Source: Rosa chinensis
Taxonomy: Eukaryota; Streptophyta; Magnoliopsida; Rosales; Rosaceae
Length of the DNA: 64,000 nucleotides
NCBI RefSeq assembly: GCF_002994745.2
Contig: NC_037093.1
Location: forward strand, 67,971,510 to 68,035,509
Direction of reading: 5' to 3'
Of this stretch, positions 23,123 through 36,400 are shown piece by piece. The translations under genes and the position numbers were made by a program. Each line of letters begins with the position of its first letter. Position 1 is the first letter of the stretch. The notes under the pieces were generated by a model. That model made no database searches. It was not told the origin of the DNA and worked only from the letters and a program-made list of their open reading frames with translations.

Positions 23123-23849
23123 ACCCTTAAGAATGGTTAGTTTTCTCAGTTAATTGAAAATACGGCGACTTTGGGTTGTCGCAACCAGTTGTCGCTTAAT
23201 GTGTTTTCCTGATTGTTAAAAGCAATGAAATTACACAGTTGTCGCTTTTTCAATATGCAACGCAATTGGTTCTTCGATGAAATTATACGAGGCAAACAAG
23301 AAGTCTCGTATATAATTTTCTACAACAAATGCATATATGCCACATATTAATATATGCAACAAAAATGAAACCTCGCAGTTATTTTTTGCAACAAAAATAA
23401 ATCTCGCACATAAATTTTTGATCAAACATACAAGCCTCGCAAATGGAATGTACAACGTAAACGAAACCTCGTATATTCGAAATTGTAACAAACATAAAGT
23501 CTCGCATATAGCATTCCGTAACACACTTATGTGTCTCGAAGATGTCATACACGAGGAATGAATTGCGTCGCTTATTGAAAATGTGACAAACATACAATCC
23601 CTGCATATGGAATATGCGACGTAAACGAAGCCTCATATAAAATAGTAACAAATATAAAGTCTCACATATAGTTTTTGGTAACACACTTATGTGTCTCAAA
23701 ATTTGTGATATGCGAGGAACCAATTGCGTCACATATTGAAAAAGCGACAACTATGTAATTTCGTCGCTTTTGACAATCAGTAAAACAGATAAGGCGACAA
23801 CCTGAAGTCGTCGCATTTTCAATTGCTGATGACATTTTCTCTTGTAGTG
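23123..23849. mobile_element. CACTA-type non-autonomous element
   Basis: The right end is the reverse complement of CACTACAAGAGAAAA (to 23849). The first ~170 bp inside each end are inverted copies of one another (TTGTCGCTTTTTCAATATG near 23237 and its complement near 23735). Internal repeats with gtctcgcatata and acacacttatgtgtctc are subterminal-array-like. The left CACTA terminus is degraded. No transposase. Confidence 0.65.
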
Positions 23850-23913
23850 AGTATCCTTAATATAAAAATATAAACACTTCGAGATTCAAAATTTTCTTGG
23901 ATAAATTGATAAT

Positions 23914-24137
23914 TGTTCAAGTAAATCCAAAATATGTGTCTGACCCAAACTCTAGGTTACTTAACCTACTTGTAATAGGATTATGAATTAGAGATATTCT
24001 CAGATATCCGATTAATTTACGATTATCTTTCCTTGTACAACTCTGATTCTATGTCTTGTAATCCTCTATATAAAGAGGCCCCTATTATCAATGAAAGCAC
24101 GACTCAATTCTCTCCCAATTTTAGTTTTCCTTAAACA
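23914..24137 (+). repeat. 5' LTR of the decayed copia element
   Basis: 224 bp, TG...CA bounded. tctatataaagaggcccc (24064-24081) is a good TATA element, followed by a short transcribed end. The interior starts CGTTATCAG rather than the common TGGTATCAGAGC primer site. Confidence 0.85.
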
Positions 24138-25230
24138 CGTTATCAGTATGATGTCCTAACCCTAAAACCTAATAGCCAAAACCCTAAATCCGAATACAAA
24201 ACCTTGATACTTTTCTGCCTCCGCCACACAACTTAAAGCCCTCGACCCCAGGAATCCAGAACCTGCGGCAGAACCACTGGAACAGGCCGAAAACCTACCG
24301 AACCGGCCACCGGAAGCTCCAAATCATCTGCAGCAAATACTCCACCGGTTCACCACCTTCCGGACCTCCAATTTCTACAAAATTTCTCCACAAGAAGCTC
24401 CTCAAATCAACGATTCAGGAACAGGAAGAAATACCCCAAAAATCGGCCAAGAAGATATTGAACCGGCAGCTAAACCTTACTGCAGGAAAACCCGCAAAAA
24501 AGAGAAGAAAAGAAGAAAAAAAAATAGGGGAGAAGAAGCTTGGCCCAGAAAGAAAGAAGAAGTAGCCCAGTCCAAATAAGAAAAAGCCCAGAAGCCCACA
24601 AACCTGACTCGGCCCACAGAATCACTGGACCCACTGCCACGTCAGCCAACAACATCAGCGTCAGCTGCCACGTCAGAATAGGGACCCACTGCCACGTCAA
24701 CCCCGGACCCACTACCACTTCAGCACTGGACCCCACTGCCATGTCAGCTCGGTCAGGTCACTGGTCAACTCCGGTCAACAGGTCAACGACCTCTGGCCAC
24801 TTTTTCGACGACCGACAACTTTCCAGCCAGATTTCCTGCAACTTTTTCCGGCGACCTATTTTGAGGTATTTTTTACTAACAGTTCCCATTTTTGAGTTTT
24901 TATTCATTTTCACTTCTTTTTCTCGGGGACTTGCAAACTCCCTTCTTCTACCCCCCTTTCTTCATCATAGGGGAGACCTAATTAGGCCGAACTATGGGGG
25001 TTCGTGCTCACTCTAAGCTTAGAGCTTGTTGAGATCTCCAAACTTAGAGTTTGTAGAGAATTTATGATCGACGTAAGTCTAATCCATTACTTCTTGGAAT
25101 TGAATTTCTTAGAAGCGATTACGCTCAGAAATTCCTAATTTCTTGGAGGTGACTATGCTTAGAAATTTTATATGTTTTCGTGGTAGCTTTTCCTCTCCGA
25201 AACTAACCATTTTTCTTGTTCTCTTTCAGG

Positions 25231-26000
25231 ATGGGTAACCTGAACAAGTTGGACTTTGCTCCATTGGGAACAACTGGCTCTGAATATCACAGGTGGGTTT
25301 GTGATGTCCACCAGCATCTCAAGGCCAATGTAATCTTAGATATGATTCTCGAGCCTAGCCAGGACATGCTAACTGTTGAGCAAGCTCATGCTTTGGAAGC
25401 AAATAGAGCAGCCTTAGAGACAAATAAGGCGAAAACCATCATCCTAATAACTCATCATATGGATGATTTGCTCCAGTATGAGTGTATGAATGAAGAAGAG
25501 TACCCAGAAGGCTGTGGGTCTCACTTGAAGAAAGATTTGGCAACTTCCGTGACTCCCTGCTTCCTGACCTAGAAGTGAGATGGCATAGCTTCCGCTTCTG
25601 TGATTTCAAGTTAGTTCTCGACTACAACTCGGAAGCACTTTGCATTAAATGCTTAATGGAATTCTGTGGTAAAGATATCACAGATGCGATGTTGATTGAG
25701 AAGACTCTCTCTACCTTCTCCGTCTCTGCATTGATGGTTGCTAAGAACTATCGAATCGATGTTACTGCAGGACGGATCACAAGGTTTCATGAGATCATTA
25801 GAGCTATGAATGTCGCTGAAAAGCATGACAACATCCTTGTGAAGAACTATAATTTGAGATCCGTGGAAACAGAACATATTCCGGAATCCAATTATAGTCA
25901 CGGCCCTAAGAGAGGGAGCCAAGAGCGAAACCCTAATCTTAGGGATACAACTGGACGTTTTGGTCCATATAATCGCTCTAGTTGGGAAGGTAATCACTAA
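25231..26000 (+). pseudogene. copia gag remnant
   Basis: Begins MGNLNKLDFAPL and then YHRWVCDVHQHL, the N-terminal Gag pattern of plant copia elements. The frame stops at 25572 and continues in a different frame from 25575 (FCGKDITDAMLIEKTLSTF). It no longer encodes a complete Gag, and no zinc knuckle is clear. Confidence 0.7.
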
Positions 26001-27369
26001 AATAGGCGAGCACAGAATTGAAAAGGTCAACGTGGAAAAAGAGACTGGCTATGTTGGTGGTGCCACCAACACTAAGAGCCATCTAAATGACGCTTTCAAA
26101 ACACTCAATCAATGGAGTCTGAGCACAGAGATGTATATTCTCGATGTGGAGTATCCGATCATTGGACACATATTTGTAGAGCTCGTGAAGAAATTTTCAC
26201 TGCCTACAAAGCATATTGTGAAACAAGAGAAGCTCACTATGTGGAACAAGAAGATAAAGAAGATGATCTAGAGTGAAGGATTGAAGACTACAAATCTGGC
26301 TGGGATCAATAGATCGCAATTTCTTTTTAAGTCTTTATTTTTCCAAGAGATGTAATAGGCAATTGTCATATACTTTGTAATAAATGCCATCGGTTTAGTT
26401 TTTCTTCACATAGGCTCATCCAAAATAAGTATGATGTCTAGGAAGGTTTTGAGATAAGTGGTACTTAAGCGGACTTTGCTCCACCGACATCTCTCTACTC
26501 ACCTGGTCATATTTATTTTGGAGTTACCGAAAGAAGTCAAACGACTACCTTTATTTTGCATTAGCTAGCATTTGGATTAGATTCTCCTAATGGTTAAGAG
26601 ACAATGATGTACTCTGTTGGCTTATGAATAAAATTTCGAGTTCTTTTCATTATGACTCCATTTTGATTATGAGCATATTACTTTGTCACTACGATGGCTG
26701 GGCCATCAGTATTAATTCAAGGACATGGAATAGCTCAAGTTCCCCCTGCCAAATGGCACCTTGATTATTGTCACAGAAACTCTCTACTCTCCTAGGGCAA
26801 ATTGCATCTATGAATAGCCAACGGATTCCATGTGAAAACGCATGTAGAGAAGGAAAATAAGTTCATTTCCAATACCTCTAATGATTGCGAATAAAGGCAC
26901 ATCTTAGAGAAGTTTGTGTGTCTCTCTAAGTGGACTCTATGTCACTATTCGAGCTATTAAATCCAATAAAGTCATGAGAGAAGATCTCTTGGATTTAGAC
27001 ACATATTGGCTTTGTCACGATAGGATATGTCATCCTGGTCCAGATATGATGATCCGTCTACTAAAGACCTCGCACGGACATCCATTCTCTCGAGCGAAAC
27101 GAAGCATAAATCAAAAATTGATTCTTAGACTAAGTGTGACTGCCACCGCCGTCCACCACCAGCCTAGGGTTGGCACAGTCCCTATCCATGACGCCATGGA
27201 TGGCGTCCATCATGGCGATGGCTCCCAGGTGATGCTGCAATCCCCAACTTTGCTTCAAATAGCGTTTCAGACGCTCAGGCCCAACCAAAATCCTCATTGG
27301 TTGCTTTTAAAGCCTCTCACTCGTTTTACAAAGCCTGTTCCTTAGGGAAATTAGGACTGAGATCATCTT

Positions 27370-27810
27370 ATGCAAATGATATGAAAATACTCATTTTGTT
27401 CTTACATAGAATCCCTATGGATTCTATGGACTGATTCAACCAACTTGCGGACGTTTAAATATCTCATGATGTTGGTTGACACGCAAACACGTTGGTCACG
27501 TGTTGTACCATTGTCCAATTGTAATGCTGCTTCTGCTACACTCCTAACACATATCATATGACAATGGGCTCACTCCCCGAATCATCCTATTCAATCAATT
27601 GGATTTGACTATGCTAGAGAGTTTACATCGAAGACTTTCAATGGATATTGCAATGGGACTGATGTTGGACATCATATTCCCATGTACACACCAAATGGTC
27701 TTGCGGAAACGACTATGATGGTATTCAGGACATTGGTAATGCGCACCAATCTCCTTATATCAGCTTGGGGTGATGCAATGTCGCATGCAGCTATACTAAT
27801 TCTTCTATGA
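27370..27810 (+). pseudogene. copia integrase remnant
   Basis: Frames read MMLVDTQTRWSRVVPL, then FDYAREFTSKTF and PMYTPNGLAETT, which correspond to the D, D and E segments of a copia integrase core. The usual NG-VER ending has lost the arginine, and stops and frameshifts interrupt throughout. Confidence 0.65.
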
Positions 27811-28499
27811 CCCACCGCCACTGAATCTTCCTATGCGTTACAGCTTGTGATTGGGTACAAGTATTGTACTTACACACATTTGAGTGACCCATTTATGTGC
27901 CAATTGCGCCGCCACAGCGCACTATGACAGGTCCTTACAAACGAATGGGCAACTACGTTGGATTTGAGACTCTGACAATCGTCCGCCACTTAATGCGCTT
28001 GCAAGGCGATCTCATTACCACTAGATTTGCAGGTTGTCACTTTGATGAGACAATTTTCCCTTCATTAGGAGGAGATAAGAACACGAATGTTCAGCATGAA
28101 TGACAGGAATTATCGTGGTATGTCCCCACTATGTCTCTTCTCGATCCCTACTAAAGTGACGAGATCACACATATTTGCTGCAAACATAGATGGACGTCCC
28201 TACGAGAGGACATAGCGCCACCCTACACGGAGGTAGGTATGGCGCCAGCGCCAAAGAAAGTGGCACTCCGGCGTTACAAGACATGGCCCCAGCTAGGATG
28301 CTTGGAAGGCCCGTGGGTTCGAATGATACTTTGGCACATTTCAATCCTTTGATCATCAAGAATCAAAATCCGTCTCATGAGAATCTTCCAGATTATGGTT
28401 ATCGTTGGGGGACGCCTCAACGTCAAAACCTATTCCTGAGAATATAAAGCTCTATCATGTACATGTACATGAGACGTGGGATAGAAACTCTATCATAAT

Positions 28500-29935
28500 T
28501 GATGATGTAATTGCGCATTTCGTTGCACATGAGTTCGTTGAGTCCGATGATATCGAACCACGCTCCGTTGATGAATGAATGCCAACGTAGAGAAATTTGG
28601 CTTAAATGGAAAGATGCGATCCAGGTTAAGTTAGATTCTCTAACGAAGATGAAGGTTTTTGAGTCGATGATGCCAACACCTCTTGACATAAAACCTGTTG
28701 CTAATGGGTCTTCGTTAGAAAGCGTGATGAGAAAAAGAGATGGTAATCTCGCCTTATGGCTCAAGACTTCTCACAAAACGCCCTGCAATCGACTACGATG
28801 AGACATATTCTCTCGTAATGGATGTCATTGCACTCCACTACCTTGTCAGTTTGGTAGTTTCCGAATAACTGAACATACATCTTATAAATGTAGTCACTAC
28901 ATATCTCTATGGGGATCTAGATACGGAATATACATAAGTTCATGGTGAACTTCATTTACCCAAGTCAAGTGGCTCTAGACCACGGAGCGCGTTTACAATA
29001 AGGTTGAAACGCTCACTAAAGTGACTACTTGATTAGGAAGGGATATGCCTACGCGTTTCCATAACAAGTTTCGGATTCTATCGCTGTTCATGTTGGACAT
29101 GATCTTCATTAGAAGCCCTTAAAGAGTTAAGGGAAATCGCTGAACACTTGAAATCCGAGTTTGAGATGAAGGATTTTAGGAGAACACGATTATATCTCGG
29201 TTTGAAACTTGAGCATCGTGTTGATAGATGCTTAGGCATTTTGACAAGGTCAAGCCTTCTAGCATCCCCATGATTGTCCGTAGTCTTGATCATGAAAAGG
29301 ATCTTCTTCGTTCAAAGGATGATGACGAAGATGTGCTAGAGACAGAAGTGTCTTACTTAAGTACAATAGGCATATTATGGTACTTAGCTCAATGCACAAG
29401 ACCAGACATCTCATTTGCAGTAAACTTGTTAGCTAAGGTATTGCACTACGCTAACGCGACACCATTGAATTGGTGTAAAAGATATCTTTCGGTACTTGAC
29501 ATGTACGATTGAAATGGGCTTGTTCTATCTATACAGAGAGAGGATGGATTTAGACTCATCACACACCAGGAACGCCGCCAACAGTGGCCTGCGTCCACTA
29601 TGCCCATCCCAAAATGACATGTGTTTTGGAAGGTTTTGCTGATATTGGGTATCTCTCTGACCCTAGTCGTATATCTTCGAATAATGCAGAGATTATTGCT
29701 CTTCACGAAGTGGTTCATGAATGTATATGGATTGGATCCATAGTTACGCATGTTCGAACAATTGTGGTTTGAAGTCTACCACAGATGAGCCTACGAGCGT
29801 ATTGGATAATGCTGCTTGTTTTGAACAAATGAAACAAGGCTACATCAAAAGCGACAACACCAAGCATAATCAGCAACAACAGACTCTTCTCAAGATCAAA
29901 GCGAACTAGGTTCAATCTGAGGACAGTATGGCAGA
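28500..29935 (+). pseudogene. copia reverse transcriptase and RNase H remnants
   Basis: Pieces in several frames include a YLYGDLDTEY-like segment at about 28905, LSTIGILWYLAQCTRPDISF at 29366 and an RNase H tail (ADIGYLSDPSRISSNNAEII) near 29640. The order matches copia pol. No frame is open across a domain, and the catalytic YVDD box is not recognisable. Confidence 0.65.
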
Positions 29936-30159
29936 CTTGCTCACTAAGTCATTGCCTAAATTTCACTTTCGAGAAACATGTTGGTAGCATCGTTTGTGGA
30001 AGTTATTCGAACTCCCACGACCGTAGTCATCAGGGGGAGATGCAGACATCAGTGGGAGATGTCTACATGTATGGTCTCGAAACGTGAAGGGTGTATTGTG
30101 CTCTTTTTCCCCTTTGACCGAGGTTATTTTTGCATCACATTTGGGCGACACAAGGGGGG

Positions 30160-30396
30160 TGTTCAAGTAAATCCAGAATATGTGTCTAGCCCAAACTTTA
30201 GGTTACTTGACCTAGTTGTAATAGGGTTATGAATTAGAGATATTCTCGGAGATATTCATAAATATCTGATTAATTGTACGATTATCTTTCCTTGTATAAC
30301 TCTGATTCTATGTCTTGTAATCTTCTATATAAAGAGGCCCCTATTATCAATGAAAACACGACTCAATTCTCTCCCAATTTCAGTTTTCCTTAAACA
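30160..30396 (+). repeat. 3' LTR of the decayed copia element
   Basis: 237 bp, longer than the 5' LTR by small insertions (for example the extra ggagatattcataa stretch near 30248). TATA element ctatataaagaggc at about 30327. The ATAAT duplication follows. Confidence 0.85.
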
Positions 30397-30566
30397 ATAA
30401 TAATAATCTTTAAAAGTGAATCCCATGGGGTGTGGGAGGATCCACTTCCCTCCCCCCCCCCCCCTTCATGCAGGAAAGTTGTTCATTTCTTTGAGCGTGT
30501 CAAACACAGGAAATGATAAAGTTTCCATTTTGAAACTTTCCATTCCACAAACCAAACGAGGCCTAA

Positions 30567-33000
30567 GACTAATAGGGGCAGTGACCCCCAGTGAACTGAG
30601 GCTTTATTTTTATTCTATTTTGGTGTTTGCCCCAAGACCTACATGCCGAACAACACTCATCTTCATTCTGCAGTTTCGACTCTTACTCTTAATGAAGTGT
30701 AAATACATCATTGTCTACAAGTTCAATCTTCACCTTTCAACTCCAAAAGTCTATAAACTTATAAAATTGGTCAATATTCTTAGTTTCATACTTAGTGATT
30801 GGACTTGTTGTTATGTGAGTTGTTAATTAGCTATTATTCTTATATTTCTAATTAATTCATAGCGAAAGTGAATTCTTGAATTCACGACCGATTAGGCTTT
30901 TTCTTTCTTTCTTTCCAGCAGTACCACATATGATTGAATTACTAACTATTAGGATTCTAATGTTCTTCTAATTTGTTTTTTCAGTTCCTTATTGTGCTAA
31001 AAGATTGAATTACTAATGAATTTTCTTTTATAGTGCATGGAATTTGAAGATATCTATAGATTCGTAATTTATTTAGGCTCAACTCTTGTTTTTCTATGAG
31101 TATTTATTTATTTATTTATTTTGCTTATAACTGATTTCGTGGAAAATGCATTATTGAAAATCTTTATTTTTAAATGCTAGGAAATGTACTAATTGAAGCC
31201 TTGTTTCATTCATTAAAATTTTATTTTATAGTCGTCCCATCTTTTTTCGCTCCCAAGGATATAAAATCATGCGTTCACAACGGTTGATACAACACATGTA
31301 CTAGTTTCTCTCACCGTGCATGAGGCAGCTAGGATTGCATTTTGAAGCCATACAAATTTGGGCACACCAATCTCTTACTGGGGTAAGTGGGTTCATATTA
31401 ACTCAAATTTGGGCATTTGGTCAATATCCTAAAATAAAAGCTGTAATTTCAACAGTGACGTCGTCGTTCCATTACTGCGTTTAGAGTTGATGGAGTAAAA
31501 TCTAAGTTGAGAGCATATTATCACAGGGCATAAGGTAGCAATTAATTAGAATAATTTTTCGGTTGTTGAGGACCTGAGGATCTGAGCTGCCGTATTTACT
31601 CCACCATCTAATCTTTGGGAATTTTCGTTGCTGCAACCAAAAGATTCATCAAATTTTTCATAGCGGGAATCATGTATTAATTACGTATTACTAGCTCGAA
31701 GCTGAGATCAATAAGCCATCATACCAGCAGGTAGCAGTTAATAGTTTTACCCAGAAAGAGAAATGCAGAACCAATTGAAACGCAGATAAGTAATATAAAG
31801 CTGTGGTGTGCTGATAATTTGATAGAATTACATTGTCCGACAAAACCCCAAAACAAGAAGAAGTGAATGATCGTAGGACCTGATAGACCTGGTATGGTAC
31901 CAGAAGTCCTCGTAAATTGTCTAATTTACTATATACGAAAGTTGAGTTTTACTGTGCTGTGCTACTGTTCCTAAGGCAACAGTAAGGAAGAGTTCGTGGG
32001 GCTTAGGAACAGTCAGGAACAATTTGTGGGGTGGAAAAGACCGTTCTGCCCTCATTTGGGATTTTTTTTTTTGTTCTGCTGTGTATTGATCAGATTCTCC
32101 TCTCTTCTAGAGCCGGCTACTCTAATCCCTCACACCCGAGTCAAAATCCACCTCAAAACCCAAAAATCACTACATAAAAGAGCAACAGAGAAAGAGAGTT
32201 GTGAGCAGCAAGAACAGTGTTGACGACCATAGATTTCAAAACAGAGCTGACCCAGAAGCTGGTTTTCTCAGACGAGCACAAAGCCACCATCTTTGCTTAT
32301 ATCTTTGTTTAATTGATCAGTTGAAAATTGTGTCTGTTCTAATAGGGTTCTATCTTCAGGCCACAAATAGAAGAGCCCTAGTTATGTCTTAAGTAGCAGC
32401 AGCTACCCTTTGCCGGTATGTACATACTGATTTCTAAAGTTGCAGTACTGTGTAGGCAAGAAACTTGATGATGGTTTAACCATGACAACATATATTTCGG
32501 CGAATCACTCATCTCTAAAAGTCATATTTTAATTTTAATTTTGATTTACCGTGGGGACAATTAGGCCGATGAATAGTTTGTCGGAAATTAGTTTAATTTT
32601 TAGTTTAAACATGAGAACACGTTTTCCATAAAAATAAAAATAAAATAAAATAAAACACTTCACAAGTCACTTTTACCTTTTCTCCCTTCCTGTGACCACT
32701 GATGTACAGTGTCCTCAGATAATAAACTCTTACGTAAAATCTCTCCCATGACATACAAACTGGGTTATGAGCTTATTAAAAAAGAAGAAAGAACCTTCAC
32801 AAGTCACTGTCTCACCTTTTTATCCCTTCCTGTGACCACTAATGTACAGTGTCGTCAGATAATAAACTCTACCATAAAATCTCTCCCATGGCCATTGGTC
32901 ATCATTTCATCATTTGGATGAAAGAATGATGAGGACCTGAATCAAAGTGCCATGAAGAGAGAAGAAGCAAAGAAAACTCATTTAATATAGTGCTGAACCT
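30567..33000. other. intergenic DNA, no supported gene
   Basis: AT-rich with tctttctttcttt at 30900. A reading frame at 31996-32223 (plus) and its continuation lack recognised motifs. A ~137-bp imperfect tandem repeat lies at 32658-32892. Transcription terminators of the antiporter gene probably lie at the right edge. Confidence 0.5.
32658..32892. repeat. imperfect ~137-bp tandem repeat
   Basis: cttcacaagtcac, cttcctgtgaccact and agataataaactct recur in the same order at 32658-32752 and 32795-32892 with small indels. Confidence 0.8.
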
Positions 33001-33446
33001 TTACAATTTTACCATATGAAGAAAAAGACAAGGAGGAGGAGGTATAATACAGGCATTACTTGATATACTCAAAATTCTACACTTTCCAGGTTAAACAGAC
33101 AATATGAATTACAATGTCAGTTCAAATTACAGGACAGAAAACTATGATACAACTCCAAAGAATTAAGTCACAGTGGCAAAGAATGGGGTTCTTATATGTA
33201 AAGCATCATGTGTCACTTCTTTCAGCAGTTAGATGGTCTCTTTCATGTTCTTCCATTACTGAGGATCGATTTGAAATGTTGATTAGGCCAGTAATGTTAC
33301 ACAGAAATTACTCCAGAATAGCTTTGTGTGAGAAGTAGAGAAAATAGTTTACTCTTTTTATCAATGCCACAAGCACCACTCCCAAACGTGGGTGGAGTAA
33401 AAGATGTTGGGGGAGATCGCCTTTACAGTTTCCTTTATACATTGGA

Positions 33447-36400
33447 TCATGAATCGTGTGATTCCCGGACCATCAAAATAACACGCTGTTTACCAATATC
33501 CGTACGCAGGTTGTCTCCCTTAAATCCAATCTGAAGTCAATAGACATATGTAAGATACCTCTAGACAAGGCTGGGAATACAAGGGTAGCAAAGGTAACCT
33601 TTCCTAATCTCAATAGGAACAATTCCTAAATCATTTACCTCAACAGCACCGTCTGGAGGGAACCACCTCAAAAGTACACCAAGATGCACTAAACCAGGGA
33701 TTAGCTTGAATAGAAAAGGAGTGGTCACCTGCAAAAGAATTTCAGGAAATGTTTCAGTTAGGAAATGTTCAAGGCTGGCCGGGTACATACACAGACCACA
33801 GAATGAAGATTATATCCTACCAGACTAAGTGCTGTGGTTCCAAGCAGCAGCAGATATAATTTCCCCTGAAAACAGTCAAAGTTTCAGCACAACCAACTCA
33901 TAAATATCTTACATATATGCTACAAGGTAGATGTTTAAGAGATTTAGAGGTACTGTGGCCATAAGTTATTTAGGAGGACATCAATTATTGCGGAAACTCC
34001 AATGGTAGCACTAACCTCGACTAGATGGAGATTAGAGGCACGACTTAAAAGAACAAAAGCAAATTCGCCTATCTGTGCTAGAGATATTCCAACCTATACA
34101 AATACACAATCCAACACCTGTCAATAACTGAATTACTAGAAAGAAGCAATATCAATGCAACTGGAAATCCAACTTACTAGGAATGATGTTTTGTTGTTGT
34201 ATCCGAATCCCTTGACAACCATGGTTATAATAATTGTTTTTATGATGATAACTAAGATGACAGACGCGAGTAATATATCAACATGATTCCAGAGAAACTG
34301 AACATGAATCAGCATCCCAATGCTGGCAAGAAAAAGGGCAGCAAAAAGGTTGCGAATGGGTTCAATCTGCAAAATTAAAAGGCTTGAGCACTCTCAACTT
34401 TGTGAGAAAGAATCTATCATGCATAGAAGAATGAGAAAAGTGATTGATGTAATGATTATGATACTGTAGATTGAATAACATGCGATGCTAGAATTAATTA
34501 TATTTATCTCATAAATCATAAAAGCGAATGGAACCAATGTTTAATATTGTTCTAGTATCTTTTTGGACATTCTAGTGCGTACTTAATAACCGCTTGTCTG
34601 GTTGACAAATCCCACCAACAGAATCAAGTAAAAACCACCAAACTTTCAGTGATTACACTTGTAGAAAACTGCACTCTCCCTACCTAAAGGCCTATTGCAG
34701 AAGATATCCAATATAAGTAAAGAATGATAAAACTCTTCTGCTATTCATGATTAGTTGCATGCATGTTTCTTGAGCTACAGGAAGAAGGCAAATAATATCA
34801 TCTGCAATTCTGCATGAATATATACAGAGCCTTACTTGTTCTAGTGTATGTTGAGCAAGATCAGTTGTTGATATCATAACTCCTGCGGCAAAGGAACCCA
34901 GTTCCAGACTTAATCCCAGCTTGTCACTACACTGAAATTTTAAAAACATTCAGGACTAGCATCTGACATGCATGTCTGCAAGTTGTATCTTACGTCATTT
35001 TTGACTAAGTGATGGGATGCACGAGGACATGACTCTATTAACCAAATGCTGGAGATCTATTAATAGTGCAATGGACAGAATCAAGTTTGATGACGCACCG
35101 GGATAACAAGATATACAGGGTAATATTGAAGAACTTTCGCGAACAAGTTTAATTTAGCAGCGGTGATCGATGCATATAGTTCTTTTTTATACATGATGGA
35201 GGAAAATTAGAATCCTGCTCAAGCAGAGGAATAATGCCAGATACTATGTGAGGGAAAACATACCCAGGCTACAAGCAAGCAGAATGCGACTGATGCCAAC
35301 TGGTAGAGTTCATTGGTCTGCATATACAAATTTAAATTAGAGTCATAACCAAACTAACAAATTTAGCTTGCCGACATCCAGCAAGCCTCTAGAACAGAGA
35401 AAAGAGAATGCTACCTGTGAAGATAAGCTTATCATCAGTTTAAGTAACCAGGGAACACAAGTACGAGATGATATAGAAAGAACAGCCAAAAATGTAATCA
35501 ACATCACCATCCTGGATAAATGAAGAAATAAGATGTCAAAAACTTATGGTCACCAATTTCGTCATTTTATAGAGAAAAACAGGAAACTTTGCAAATATCC
35601 TAGCTCTACAAGAATTTGGTTACTATCCACTTTTTTTATATGGTGAAATAAATATTCACACAAAAAAAAAGAAGAGGACCAACTCCTATATGAGAAAACA
35701 TAATGGGAGATGAAACAATAATGTTCATTTTGTGCCTCAGGAGATTTCAACGTCAAGGTAAGATACCGCAGAGGGTATTTTGTAACAAATAGAATACCAC
35801 TCATATGAGATAAATATATAACCTTGAGTTTCAATACTATTACATGAGGATGAGGAGTAAAGACAAGTTGGGAAGACAGACACACAAACAACTCACAGCT
35901 TAGCCATAGACATTACTCCTTGAAAGATGCCAGAAGTCCCTCCCAGAACAGGAAGCAAAGCAAACAGCAAACCCACAGCACAATCCTGCAAAGCAAAATC
36001 TTGTCAAGGCACAATTAGAAGAGTGATAAGTGAGTGCTAAAAAGCAGTAACCCAGTACTCAGAGTCCACAGAAAGAATATGTAAAACCAACATACCTGCA
36101 GAATAAGGGTGCCAATGGTGACTTGACCGTGAAGCGCATTAGTGGAGTTTTTTTCCATCAAAAATTTTAACACCTGGAGCCAAAAAAGGAGGGGGGGGGG
36201 GGGGGGGGGGGGGTGGGGAGGGAGGGAAGCCTTAGCATGAAAACAATATGCATCCAAAAAATAAAGTGTGAATGTGGGTGTGCAAATCTTTGTGGATGTA
36301 GACATGGCATGAAGCAGGTTTGTGTTAGTTTACCACTGCTGTTGAAGACATAGAAAGGAACACGCCAACGAATACCCCCTCAGAAATTTTACCACCACAT

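Larger units (their letters stand above)
23914..30396 (+). mobile_element. decayed Ty1/copia retrotransposon
   Basis: LTRs at 23914-24137 and 30160-30396 start TGTTCAAGTAAATCC and end CCTTAAACA. ATAAT duplications lie at 23909-23913 and 30397-30401. A polypurine run CACAAGGGGGG precedes the 3' LTR. The two LTRs differ at many positions including small indels, so the insertion is comparatively old. Gag, integrase, reverse transcriptase and RNase H remnants follow in copia order, all frameshifted. Confidence 0.9.
532..30563. mobile_element. possible PIF/Harbinger-like element bracketing the nest
   Basis: The left end (532 onward, GACCTCGTTTGGTTTGCGG) and the right end (to 30563, reverse complement GGCCTCGTTTGGTTTGTGG) agree at about 24 of the first 27 bases. 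Both are flanked by TAA (529-531 and 564-566 of the 30-kb block), as expected for the 3-bp duplications of PIF/Harbinger elements. Subtracting the clear later insertions leaves roughly 3 kb holding the RPL26 pseudogene and the cis-prenyltransferase fragment. No transposase is visible. The two ends could instead belong to separate MITEs. The left end is repeated at 1454 by the 922-bp duplication. Confidence 0.35.

Noticed and set aside
24540..25016. 158-codon plus-strand frame in the copia leader
   Set aside because: Lies between the 5' LTR and Gag; repeated tgccacgtca words, no domain, no conserved start context.
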